DNA from: an uncultured Acetatifactor sp.
Lineage (GTDB): Bacteria; Bacillota; Clostridia; Lachnospirales; Lachnospiraceae
NCBI GenBank assembly: GCA_934402375.1
Contig: CAKRUB010000043.1
Coordinates: forward strand, 1 to 20,226
DNA: 20,226 bases
Direction: 5' to 3'
In this document: piece by piece, positions 1-7,038 of the stretch
Position numbering within the stretch: the first letter of the stretch is position 1
Layout: the number at the start of each line of letters is the position of its first letter
Notes under the pieces: model-generated
What the model saw: only the letters and a program-made list of their open reading frames with translations
Told to the model about the DNA's origin: nothing
Database searches by the model: none
Translations under genes and position numbers: made by a program

Positions 1-58
1 ATCTTAGAAAGTGGCGTAAAATCAAGGAAAATCAGTATTTTCAAGGAGTTTTTAAGGA

Positions 59-532
59 ATGATAAAAGTACTATTCGTGTGCCACGGCAACATCTGCCGT
101 TCCCCGATGGCGGAGTTCATCCTAAAGAAAAAAGTCAGCGACCTAGGCATAGCCGACCGGTTCTACATTGCCTCCGCGGCGACGAGCACGGAGGAGATCT
201 GGCACGGCGTGGGCAACCCGGTCTATCCGCCGGCGAAGGCGGAGTTGGCGAAGCATGGGATTTCCTGCGAAGGGAAGCGGGCAGTCCAGTTGAAGGCGTC
301 TGACTATGACGATTACGACTTTCTGATCGGCATGGACGACATGAACATCCGCAATATTGAGCGCATGACCGGGCATCAGGGCAGCAAGATCAGGCTGCTG
401 CTTTCCTTCTGCGGGCGGAATGAATCGATAACCGATCCGTGGTACTCCGCGAGATTCGACGATACCTACCGGGACGTCGACGAGGGATGCGACGCCTTTC
501 TGGAATACCTGCGTGAAAACAAGCTTTTATGA
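59..532 (+). CDS. Low-molecular-weight protein-tyrosine phosphatase
   Basis: Predicted cytoplasmic LMW phosphotyrosine phosphatase, 157 aa, the usual family length. The N-terminal P-loop CHGNICRSP (C8 to R14) is the CX5R(S) catalytic signature: C8 is the nucleophile and R14 binds phosphate. The conserved aspartate is in the DPW motif near residue 126, the expected general acid. An AAGGAG-like RBS lies about 10 nt before the ATG. Its TGA stop (530-532) overlaps by 6 bp the stop of the convergent LysR remnant. The natural substrate is unknown; relatives act on protein phosphotyrosine or arginine in Firmicutes. The first 58 bases of the window show no other gene, and the promoter was not identified. 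Confidence 0.93.
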   Translation: MIKVLFVCHGNICRSPMAEFILKKKVSDLGIADRFYIASAATSTEEIWHGVGNPVYPPAKAELAKHGISCEGKRAVQLKASDYDDYDFLIGMDDMNIRNIERMTGHQGSKIRLLLSFCGRNESITDPWYSARFDDTYRDVDEGCDAFLEYLRENKLL

Positions 533-1168
533 AAATTGCTCTGCGGAAAGCTTTTCCACCGCGTCCACAAACCGTCTGACATCCTCGGGTGCTTCCCGGC
601 TGTAGAGCAGCTCGTAGGAAATGCTGTACTGCCAATTCACGGGAATGGAGACAAGCCCGGGGTGGACGTCGCGCCAGCACTCAATGGTGAGGAGAACCTT
701 GCCCGTCTCGGCGCAGCGGTTGAATACGGACATATCGTAAAACTGCGGTGTATCTTCAATGTGAATCTGAGGATGATTCTGCTCAAGGTCGTTTCGGAGA
801 AAATCGTTGACGCCGGAATCCCCGCGGCAGACCATCATCAAGGTCTCGCCGTATAAATCTTCAATTTCTATCACCGGCTTTGCTGCGAGTTGGTGTCCGC
901 GCGGCACGGCGATCATTTTTCTGTAGCGACCCAACGGCAGGAAAGAGCACAGTGACAGCCATGATTTGGAGTCACAGACACCGATCAGAAAATCAAACTT
1001 TTCTCCCAGCTTTCCAATTTCAGAGAGAATCCCCTCATGATTATCTTCAAAAGGCACAAGATGCAGCTTATATTCGGGAAAATCCTTATTGACGCGGTAC
1101 CAGAGATCCATGAAGGGCTTTGCCGGGTTCAGCAGCGATGTCCCGACACAGAAGGTAGTATCAGCGGC
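527..1168 (-). pseudogene. LysR-family regulator remnant (effector-binding domain only)
   Basis: The minus-strand reading frame matches a LysR-type co-inducer-binding domain. It starts near the stretch TTFCVGTSLLNP, which is where this domain normally begins after the linker helix, and runs to a TAA at 527-529. The N-terminal winged helix-turn-helix and linker helix (about 85-90 residues) are absent. Upstream of about 1168 the frame stays open to 1360, but the translation no longer looks like LysR; that DNA is the other strand of a flavodoxin 3' end and the cupin start. There is no frameshift inside the retained domain, so the loss looks recent. Without the HTH it cannot act as a DNA-binding regulator. 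Related clusters commonly have LysR divergent from flavodoxin genes, which explains the geometry. Confidence 0.75.
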
Positions 1169-1288
1169 ATGGGCAGCAGTGTGCAGGATATTAAGAAGCT
1201 CTGTCCGAACGCTAAGGTAGAGCCGGGGCTTGCCATTCACGGCGGAAGCGCAGCTCATGCGCAGAAGGAGGTAGAGAAATGGGTATGA
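1163..1288 (+). pseudogene. Flavodoxin C-terminal remnant
   Basis: The last ~41 codons of a flavodoxin-like gene. The translation begins around SGMGSSVQDIKKLCPNAKV and ends in EVEKWV-stop, matching the usual flavodoxin ending (G-x-G-I/M-G-x-S, a helix, then the KxW terminus). Upstream in the same frame the sequence is antisense to the LysR remnant and has no flavodoxin character: the FMN phosphate loop and the isoalloxazine-binding loops are missing. The stop (1286-1288) overlaps the cupin ATG by 10 bp, and the GGAGG that serves the cupin gene lies in these codons, a sign of former translational coupling. The family assignment rests on the short C-terminal match only. Confidence 0.6.
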
Positions 1289-1719
1289 AAATAGCTGACA
1301 AGAATGAATTTGAGAAGTACAATGTTTTTGGAACGGGAGCCGAGAATACAGGTTATGCACAGTATTTCAGCGGAGCGTCCTTTCTGAATCCTTTGACGGA
1401 CCCCGGGAAGACGGTGTTTCTGGCAAATGTTACCTTCGAGCCGGGCTGCCGGAACAACTGGCATATCCATCATGCGAAGACCGGCGGCGGTCAGCTGTTG
1501 ATTTGCACGGCGGGCGAGGGCTGGTATCAGGAGGAGGGAAAAGAGGCGGTGAGTCTTGTCCCCGGAATGGTTATTACGATACCGGCGAATGTCAAGCACT
1601 GGCACGGCGCGAAGAAGGACAGCTGGTTTTCCCACATTGCGGTGGAGGTGCCGGGCGAGGAGTGCAGGAATGAGTGGTGCGAGCCGGTTACGGACGAGGA
1701 ATACGGAAAGTTAGGATAA
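1279..1719 (+). CDS. Cupin-domain protein
   Basis: A 146-aa single-domain cupin, small beta-barrel type. Cupin motif 1 shows H62 and H64 in WHIHH, with Q72 in place of the usual metal-binding glutamate; motif 2 is PGMVITIPANVKHWHG with H107/H109. A divalent metal site is therefore likely, though the Glu-to-Gln change could alter the metal or reaction. The ATG at 1279 is preceded by GGAGG at 1266-1270; a second in-frame ATG at 1285 is possible. It is followed after 95 bp by a carboxymuconolactone decarboxylase-like gene, a pairing often seen with flavodoxins and short-chain redox proteins. The substrate is not known. The native upstream promoter appears to have been deleted with the flavodoxin/LysR N-termini. 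Confidence 0.85.
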   Translation: MGMKIADKNEFEKYNVFGTGAENTGYAQYFSGASFLNPLTDPGKTVFLANVTFEPGCRNNWHIHHAKTGGGQLLICTAGEGWYQEEGKEAVSLVPGMVITIPANVKHWHGAKKDSWFSHIAVEVPGEECRNEWCEPVTDEEYGKLG

Positions 1720-1754
1720 GTGCTGCTTGCGGTCATGCACATTCTGCACAACTG
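1720..1754. repeat. Decayed solo end of the araA-flanking repeat
   Basis: Directly after the cupin stop, 35 bases align with the right-hand end of the repeats at 12772-12920 and 14517-14665. Shared blocks are CTGCTTG, GGTCA, a CATT core and the terminal CAACTG, with about five mismatches in the last 24 bases. The rest of the element, including its left terminal repeat, is absent. It is best read as an old truncated copy. Confidence 0.55.
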
Positions 1755-1814
1755 ATGCGCGGGAAAGTGCGAGTTTTGCAATCGACTGAAAAAGAACCGA
1801 AAAAAGGAGAAAAC

Positions 1815-2159
1815 ATGGAAAAGATTGTTCAGACAGCGGGACGGGACGCGCTGGGGGAGTTTGCCCCCGAGTTTGCGCACTTTAACGACGACGTTTTATT
1901 CGGAGAGAACTGGAACAATGAGGCAATAGACCTCAAGACAAGGTGCATCATCACCGTGGTAGCCCTGATGGCATCCGGTGTGACGGATCCCTCACTGGTC
2001 TATCATTTGCAGAACGCGAAGAGTCACGGCGTGACGCAGGAGGAGATCGCAGCGATCGTCACGCATGTAGCGTTTTATGCGGGCTGGCCGAAGGCATGGG
2101 CGGTGTTCCGCATGGCGAAGGAGGTCTGGAAGAACGCACCGGAAGAGGGAGAAAAATAG
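1815..2159 (+). CDS. Carboxymuconolactone decarboxylase family protein
   Basis: A 114-aa CMD/AhpD-like all-helical protein. The C-terminal motif HVAFYAGWPKAW is the typical CMD signature, and the mid-region LKTRCIITVVALMASG matches the conserved helix. It lacks the CxxC pair of AhpD alkylhydroperoxidases, so it is more like the decarboxylase branch; the true reaction is unknown. The start at 1815 is chosen because AAAGGAGA lies 5 nt upstream and homology begins there; the longer open frame from 1674 lies in cupin sequence. It probably works with the cupin and the lost flavodoxin in a small-molecule redox or degradation step. No good terminator follows; the next promoter starts at its stop codon. 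Confidence 0.85.
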   Translation: MEKIVQTAGRDALGEFAPEFAHFNDDVLFGENWNNEAIDLKTRCIITVVALMASGVTDPSLVYHLQNAKSHGVTQEEIAAIVTHVAFYAGWPKAWAVFRMAKEVWKNAPEEGEK

Positions 2160-2186
2160 CACAAATTGTAAAATTTTTGCTATAAT
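2158..2186 (+). promoter_or_regulatory. Extended -10 promoter with abutting palindrome
   Basis: TGCTATAAT at 2178-2186 is a consensus extended -10; no good -35 is placed upstream. It is overlapped by a 24-bp near-palindrome at 2158-2181, with arms AGCAcAAATT and AATTTtTGCT around GTAA and one mismatch. That is a plausible operator for the 2222 gene. The palindrome begins inside the CMD stop codon. Confidence 0.6.
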
Positions 2187-2221
2187 GTACGAATCAGAGG
2201 AAAAGCCGTAAAGGAGAACGA

Positions 2222-3829
2222 ATGAAAAACGAAGGAAGAGGTGTACTAAAAAATAAGATTTTCCTGTATCTGACAGAATTTTTTGCAGGAATGTCTGTCA
2301 TGGCGGTGGAGCTAGGTGCAAGTAGATTGCTTGCACCCTATTTTAGTTCTTCCCAGATCGTGTGGACGATTATCATCGGGACGATCATGATAGCAATGGC
2401 TCTCGGCAATATCTATGGAGGAAAGACAGCGGACAAGAACCCGAATCCAGACAAGCTGTATGGAAGGATCATCATTGCCGCCATCTGGATTGCACTGATT
2501 CCCATAGTTGGCAAGTACATTATTCTTACGATTTCGGCGCTGCTTATCTTTACGGTCAGCGGCAATTTCCTGATCATAGCGGCGTTTGCGGCGTGTATGG
2601 TGATTTTCGTATTTCCCTTATTCCTGCTGGGAACAGTAACGCCGTCACTGGTAAAATATTCTGTGGACAGCCTTGATGACAATGGTAAGACCGTCGGGAC
2701 GCTCGGCGCTTTTAACACGATAGGCAGTATCATAGGTACCTTTGTCCCGACCTTTGTAACCATTCCGGCGGTCGGAACGTCAATTACCTTTTTGATATTT
2801 TCAGGAATTCTGCTCGTGCTGGCTATCGTGTATTTTGTGAGTGTCCATTCGGGCAGGAAAAAGATCATAGCATCTGTGATTATCTTCGTATTGTGCTGTG
2901 GACTTGGATATTCCGACTCGTTTGCCTTCTGGCAGAGCGACCTTACCTATGAAGGTGAATCCGTATACAATTATCTGCAAGTTTACGAGAACGAGAATGA
3001 GGTGGCGCTGTCCACGAATGTGCTGTTCGGGGTACAGTCTGTTTATATGAAACAGGACACTCTTACGGGGATGTACTATGATTACGCGATGGCTGCCCCG
3101 CTCATGCTGGACGGCAGGGATGTGGAAGATATGGATGTGCTGATTCTCGGCATGGGTACAGGCACTTATGCAACACAGTGCAGAAAATACCTCGGCAATA
3201 TGAACGTTGAGGGTGTTGAGATTGATGATAAAATTATAGACCTGTCGAGACAATATTTTTCCCTTTCGGAGGAGATTCCGGTGACATCCTACGATGGAAG
3301 GGCTTTCCTGAATGCGATTGACAAGAAATATGATGTGATCATGGTGGACGCATACCAGGACATCACGATTCCGTTTCAGATGTCGTCCGTAGAATTTTTC
3401 AGCCTTGTAAAGGATCATCTGAAGGAAGATGGCGTCATGGTTGTCAACATGAACATGCGCGGCACGAAGGAAGGAAATATTAATCAATATCTGGCAGACA
3501 CCATCGGAAGTGTATTCCGCGCAGGATATGTAGTCGATGTTGCGGGTACGTCCAACCGTGAACTGTTCGCGTCGGACAATGACAGAGTCATAGAGAATCT
3601 TTCCGCAAATACGGAAAAGCTGAGTGACGGCGAATTAAAGCGGATGATGGAAAAGGTGACGGCAAATCTGGAACAATATGAGAAGAGTGACTATATTCTG
3701 ACGGATGATAAAGCACCGGTCGAGCTTCTCGGTATGCAGGTGATCGATGAGCTGATCAAGGACGAGGTGGCATATTATAAGACAATATACGAAGAGCAGG
3801 GCATTCAGGGCCTGCTGGATTCTCTGTAA
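2222..3829 (+). CDS. Membrane protein with spermidine-synthase-like domain
   Basis: A 535-aa fusion. Residues ~1-230 contain about seven hydrophobic helices and begin with the MSVMAVELGASRLLAPYF segment typical of the 'fused MFS/spermidine synthase' family. Residues ~240-535 form a Rossmann methyltransferase-like aminopropyltransferase domain with the SAM/dcSAM loop GMGTG at 310-314, an acidic VEID following it, and VDAYQD near residue 376 at the catalytic aspartate position. Family members are annotated as putative polyamine synthases, but the polyamine reaction is rarely shown, so the substrate is uncertain. RBS AAGGAG lies 5 nt before the ATG. It is monocistronic: its own promoter upstream and a terminator at 3897-3932. 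No speD or other polyamine gene is in the window. Confidence 0.82.
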   Translation: MKNEGRGVLKNKIFLYLTEFFAGMSVMAVELGASRLLAPYFSSSQIVWTIIIGTIMIAMALGNIYGGKTADKNPNPDKLYGRIIIAAIWIALIPIVGKYIILTISALLIFTVSGNFLIIAAFAACMVIFVFPLFLLGTVTPSLVKYSVDSLDDNGKTVGTLGAFNTIGSIIGTFVPTFVTIPAVGTSITFLIFSGILLVLAIVYFVSVHSGRKKIIASVIIFVLCCGLGYSDSFAFWQSDLTYEGESVYNYLQVYENENEVALSTNVLFGVQSVYMKQDTLTGMYYDYAMAAPLMLDGRDVEDMDVLILGMGTGTYATQCRKYLGNMNVEGVEIDDKIIDLSRQYFSLSEEIPVTSYDGRAFLNAIDKKYDVIMVDAYQDITIPFQMSSVEFFSLVKDHLKEDGVMVVNMNMRGTKEGNINQYLADTIGSVFRAGYVVDVAGTSNRELFASDNDRVIENLSANTEKLSDGELKRMMEKVTANLEQYEKSDYILTDDKAPVELLGMQVIDELIKDEVAYYKTIYEEQGIQGLLDSL

Positions 3830-3848
3830 ACAGCTCAGTAGAAATTCC

Positions 3849-3878
3849 TTGACATGTCTGTGTCCGATGTATTATAAA
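3849..3878 (+). promoter_or_regulatory. Consensus sigma-A promoter upstream of the ALS-like gene
   Basis: TTGACA at 3849-3854, an 18-bp spacer and TATAAA at 3873-3878. The predicted transcription start is near 3885, about 12 nt before the terminator hairpin at 3897. It lies 19 bp after the stop of the preceding gene. Confidence 0.75.
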
Positions 3879-3896
3879 TAGAATATCTAAGCAAAG

Positions 3897-3932
3897 GAGC
3901 TTATTGGCAGATCGCCGATAGGCTCTTTTTTT
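3897..3932 (+). terminator. Intrinsic terminator / candidate attenuator before the ALS-like gene
   Basis: A continuous 12-bp stem (3897-3908 with 3914-3925, two G-T pairs) and a 5-nt loop, followed by seven T. It lies 67 bp after the spermidine-synthase-like gene and 30 bp before the ALS-like gene, but downstream of the promoter at 3849-3878. It therefore terminates upstream transcripts and also faces transcripts started at that promoter. Confidence 0.85.
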
Positions 3933-3962
3933 ATTACCTTGCGGAGAAAGAAGGGACATAGA

Positions 3963-5651
3963 ATGATGGAAAAAGAAAAGAAAACAACAGAGGAACCGAA
4001 GGCTGAGCTGACGGCGGCGGAGGTGCTTGTAAAATGTCTGGAAAATGAGGGCGTCGAGTACGTTTTCGGTATTCCGGGGGAAGAGAATCTGGACATGATG
4101 CGCGCACTGGAAAAGTCGTCAATCCGGGTCATTGTCGTGCGGCACGAGCAGGGCGCGGCATTTATGGCGGATATGTACGGACGGCTGACCGGCAAGGCGG
4201 GCGTCTGCTTCTCGACACTGGGGCCGGGTGCAACGAACCTGATCACGGGAACCGCCGACGCCAACAGTGACGGCGCGCCGCTGGTTGCGATCACGGGTCA
4301 GGTCGGGACGGAGAGAATGCACCTGACCTCCCATCAGTATCTGAACCTTGTGGAGCTGTTTGCACCGATCACAAAGCGGAGCAAGCAGATCGTCAATCCC
4401 GATTCTGTCAGCGAGATCATGCGGATTGCCTTTAAGTATGCGGAGAGTGAGAAGCCGGGCGCCTGTCATGTCGATCTGCCGACCAATGTGGCGGCGATGA
4501 AGGTGACGCCCGGACCGGCAGCGCTGCCGTTGAAGAAGCCGGAGCTTGGCAGGGAGAATGCGTCCTTTGGCAGTATCGACAAAGCGGCGGCAATGATCTT
4601 CAAGGCGAAGAGACCGGTGATCCTCGTGGGACACAGCGCGGTGCGAAACGGAGCGGGGGAGGCGCTGACAGCGTTCGCCGACACCTTACATATTCCGACG
4701 GTCAACACCATGATGGCGAAGGGCATCATTCCTTATACCAACAAATATTCCATGTGGACAATTGGCATTCCCCAGAAGGATTACCAGAATAAAATCATTG
4801 ACATGGCGGATCTGGTGATTGCGGTCGGGTATGACATCGTGGAGTTTGCGCCGAGAAAATGGAATGCGGAGGGCAGCCACACCATCATCCATATTGATTC
4901 CCGCCCCGCCCATATCAATAAGCTCTTCCAGCCGGAGACGGAGGTTATCGGCGATATTTCCTATTCCCTGCAGCAGATCCAGTACCGCTGCGAGCCGAAG
5001 GAGGAGCCGGTGGAGTTCCTGAAGCTGAAGCAGGAGATGGTGGAGGAGTACGAGAGCTACCGCGAGGACAGGTCGTTTCCGATGAAGCCGCAGAAAATCC
5101 TGCAGGATGTGCGCAGATTCATGGGGGAGGACGATATTGTCATCTCTGATGTCGGCGCCCATAAAATGTGGATTGCGAGAGAGTATAACTGCTATAAGCC
5201 CAATACCTGTATCATTTCCAACGGGTTTGCGACCATGGGCATCGCGGTTCCCGGGGCGGTCGCGGCAAAGCTGATCCACCCGGACAAGAAGATTCTTGCC
5301 ATATCCGGTGACGGCGGCTTCATGATGAACAGTCAGGAATACGAGACGGCGCTGCGCGAGAGGATTCCGATTGTGACGCTGATCTTTTCGGATGCCAGCT
5401 ATGGGCTGATTAAATGGAAGCAGCAGGATCGCTTCGGCAGCAGTTGTTTTGTGGATTTTACGAACCCGGATTTTGTGAAGTACGCGGAGAGTATGCATGC
5501 GAAGGGCTACCGCGTCGAGAGCGCGGAGCAGCTGATTCCGATTCTGGAGGAGGCATTCAGTCAGGATGTGCCTTGTATCATTGACTGTCCGGTAGATTAC
5601 AGCGAGAATGAGAAGCTGTCGGTTTACTTGAAAAATAAATTTGGGGAGTAG
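3963..5651 (+). CDS. Acetolactate synthase large-subunit-like TPP enzyme
   Basis: A 562-aa thiamine-diphosphate enzyme of the AHAS/POX fold. The N-terminal Pyr domain carries VFGIPGEENLD and the cofactor-activating glutamate E62 in RHEQGAAF; the PP domain carries GDGG..N (about 449-456) followed by ALRERIPIVTLIFSDASYG. The expected reaction is condensation of two pyruvates to 2-acetolactate. No small regulatory subunit, budA decarboxylase or ilv genes are nearby, so a catabolic or stand-alone role is as likely as branched-chain synthesis, and a related TPP-enzyme substrate cannot be excluded. The start is ATG 3963 (or 3966) behind AGAAGGG; an upstream TTG at 3939 in the same frame is poorly placed. 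The last codons F-G-E-stop are inside an inverted repeat shared with the convergent gene. Confidence 0.85.
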   Translation: MMEKEKKTTEEPKAELTAAEVLVKCLENEGVEYVFGIPGEENLDMMRALEKSSIRVIVVRHEQGAAFMADMYGRLTGKAGVCFSTLGPGATNLITGTADANSDGAPLVAITGQVGTERMHLTSHQYLNLVELFAPITKRSKQIVNPDSVSEIMRIAFKYAESEKPGACHVDLPTNVAAMKVTPGPAALPLKKPELGRENASFGSIDKAAAMIFKAKRPVILVGHSAVRNGAGEALTAFADTLHIPTVNTMMAKGIIPYTNKYSMWTIGIPQKDYQNKIIDMADLVIAVGYDIVEFAPRKWNAEGSHTIIHIDSRPAHINKLFQPETEVIGDISYSLQQIQYRCEPKEEPVEFLKLKQEMVEEYESYREDRSFPMKPQKILQDVRRFMGEDDIVISDVGAHKMWIAREYNCYKPNTCIISNGFATMGIAVPGAVAAKLIHPDKKILAISGDGGFMMNSQEYETALRERIPIVTLIFSDASYGLIKWKQQDRFGSSCFVDFTNPDFVKYAESMHAKGYRVESAEQLIPILEEAFSQDVPCIIDCPVDYSENEKLSVYLKNKFGE

Positions 5652-5666
5652 CGGCTACTCCCCAAA
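5640..5666 (-). terminator. Terminator hairpin shared by two convergent gene ends
   Basis: A perfect 12-bp stem (5640-5651 with 5655-5666) and a 3-nt loop. On the minus strand it is followed by a T-rich tract (ATTTATTTTT), so it should terminate the ABC-transporter operon. On the plus strand the downstream bases are A-rich, so it is a weaker terminator for the ALS-like gene. Both stop codons lie in the stem. Confidence 0.8.
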
Positions 5667-6251
5667 AAGATCGTTTACAATATTTGCAAGAATGGAAACA
5701 GTTCTGTCTACCCCGAAGCGGGAGGAATCGATCATCAGATCCTTGTTTGTGGACGGGCCGTTGTACTCGGGACAATAGCGCCTGTGGTACAGCTCCCTCG
5801 AGCGGTCGACCTCCCGTATCATCTTGCGGGCAATCTTTTCATCCATCTTCAGAATTTCCGTACAATTCCGCAGCCGCGCCTCCACGGGGGCATAGACATA
5901 GACGTTCAGATGATTTTCCATGTCCATCAGGATGCTGTCGGCACAGCGGCCGACAATAATGCAGGATTCCTTCTTGGCGAGGTCGCGGATGATATTTTCC
6001 TGAATGCTGAAAATTTCATCCTGCATACTGCCCATTCCCATGCCGAGTGGGTACTGCCGCTTGAAAAATGCGGTGTTGGAATTTTCCTCCTTGTTGCTGA
6101 TCACGGACACCGGAAGACCCATGCGCTTCGCCGTTTCCTCCACAATATCCCTGTCGTAGAAATCGATCTGCAGGGTCTCCGACAGGTGCTGGGCGATTGT
6201 GCGCCCCAGACTGCCGAACTGTCTTGAAATAGTAACTACATATTGCTTCAT
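5655..6251 (-). CDS. Cytidylate kinase-like family protein
   Basis: A 198-aa P-loop kinase of the cytidylate-kinase-like family (Pfam AAK/cytidylate_kin2 type). The N-terminus ISRQFGSLGRTIA is the modified P-loop (R10-T18). YDRDIVEETAKRMG, CIIVGRCADSIL and the arginine-rich lid RELYHRRYCPEY are family hallmarks. The start at 6251 is chosen because homology begins with MKQYVVTISR; the frame is open further upstream to 6353 but lies over the permease gene. It is 19 bp downstream of the second permease gene and so is probably the last gene of the transporter operon. Its RBS (AAGCGAG) is weak, suggesting coupling to the permease. True CMP kinase activity is unproven for this family. Confidence 0.85.
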   Translation of the reverse strand: MKQYVVTISRQFGSLGRTIAQHLSETLQIDFYDRDIVEETAKRMGLPVSVISNKEENSNTAFFKRQYPLGMGMGSMQDEIFSIQENIIRDLAKKESCIIVGRCADSILMDMENHLNVYVYAPVEARLRNCTEILKMDEKIARKMIREVDRSRELYHRRYCPEYNGPSTNKDLMIDSSRFGVDRTVSILANIVNDLFGE

Positions 6252-6270
6252 AGATAACACTCGCTTTCTG

Positions 6271-7035
6271 CTATTCTGCTTTGACGGGAACGACCCGTTT
6301 CTTTTTCGCCTGCATTTTTCTGACAATACAGGAGAGAGTAAAGTTAATGACAAAGTAGATCAGGCACGCAAAACCGAACAGGACGAAGACATCCGATACA
6401 TTTACCGTGTTCAATCCGTTGTAGCGGTGGGCGGAGCTCAACAGCTTTTTCACCCGGGACATCAGCTCGATCGTCGCCACGTTGGCGAGATAGGAGGAGT
6501 CCTTTACCGTTGTGATGACCTGACTGAGCAAGGTGGGAACAATGTTGCGGTACGCCTGCGGCAGAACAATATACCACATGATCTGCAGCGTGTGGAAGCC
6601 CTGCGCGTGTCCTGCCTCAAACTGTCCGTGTGCAACGGAGTTCAGACCGCCGCGCACGATTTCCGCGATGACGGAAGAGGTGAAGAGGATCAGGGCAATA
6701 ACGGTTTTGAACAACAGCTTTACCTCTGCGGAGGACAGCCCGAACAGCTTCCTTTCCAGAAAAGCGGGGCAAGGGCAGAAGACCAGGCAGATAAAGAGCC
6801 ACAACAGCAGGGGAGTGTTCCGGAAAATTTCTATGTAAGCCGTTGCAAGCCATTTCAGGATGCGCCAGCCGCCCTTGTTACAGTAATTCCGCAGCAGAGC
6901 CAGAAGGGAGCCGATTATCAGACCGAAGAGAACAGCGGTCACGGAGATGATCAGCGTAAACAGCACGCCCTTCCACAGGTAAAGCAGGACGGCAGAATTT
7001 GTGATGATGGAGATGCTTCCCTTTAAGTTTTCCAT
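6271..7035 (-). CDS. Polar amino-acid ABC transporter permease (second)
   Basis: A 254-aa inner-membrane subunit of the HisMQ/GlnP (BPD_transp_1) family, with about five hydrophobic helices. The cytoplasmic EAA loop reads EAGHAQGFHTLQIMWYIVLPQA near residues 140-160 and couples to the ATPase. IEIFRNTPLLLWLF is the conserved segment before helix 3. The ATG at 7035 follows the first permease's stop by 3 nt, with AAAGGATGG inside that gene as RBS, so translation is likely coupled. It forms a heterodimeric channel with the first permease. A longer periplasmic insert around residues 88-105 with cysteines (VFCPCPAF) is unusual. The substrate is set by the receptor and is probably an acidic or polar amino acid. 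Confidence 0.92.
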   Translation of the reverse strand: MENLKGSISIITNSAVLLYLWKGVLFTLIISVTAVLFGLIIGSLLALLRNYCNKGGWRILKWLATAYIEIFRNTPLLLWLFICLVFCPCPAFLERKLFGLSSAEVKLLFKTVIALILFTSSVIAEIVRGGLNSVAHGQFEAGHAQGFHTLQIMWYIVLPQAYRNIVPTLLSQVITTVKDSSYLANVATIELMSRVKKLLSSAHRYNGLNTVNVSDVFVLFGFACLIYFVINFTLSCIVRKMQAKKKRVVPVKAE

Positions 7036-7038
7036 AAG

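Noticed and set aside
1674..1814. Longer N-terminus of the CMD gene
   Set aside because: The extension overlaps the cupin 3' end and the repeat remnant and has no CMD homology; a good RBS precedes 1815.
2222..3829. A complete polyamine biosynthesis locus
   Set aside because: No speD, speA or other polyamine gene is nearby, and the fused family's activity is uncertain, so only the domain is claimed.
3939..3962. Upstream TTG start for the ALS-like gene
   Set aside because: It has no RBS at proper spacing, adds an arginine/lysine stretch not expected in the family, and AGAAGGG fits the ATG at 3963/3966.
4686..5498. 270-codon minus-strand frame opposite the ALS-like gene
   Set aside because: Antisense to conserved TPP-enzyme motifs; low-complexity basic translation and no proper start context.
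6199..7026. 275-codon plus-strand frame opposite a permease gene
   Set aside because: Antisense to a convincing permease; the translation is polar and Gln/Asp-rich with no recognisable domain.
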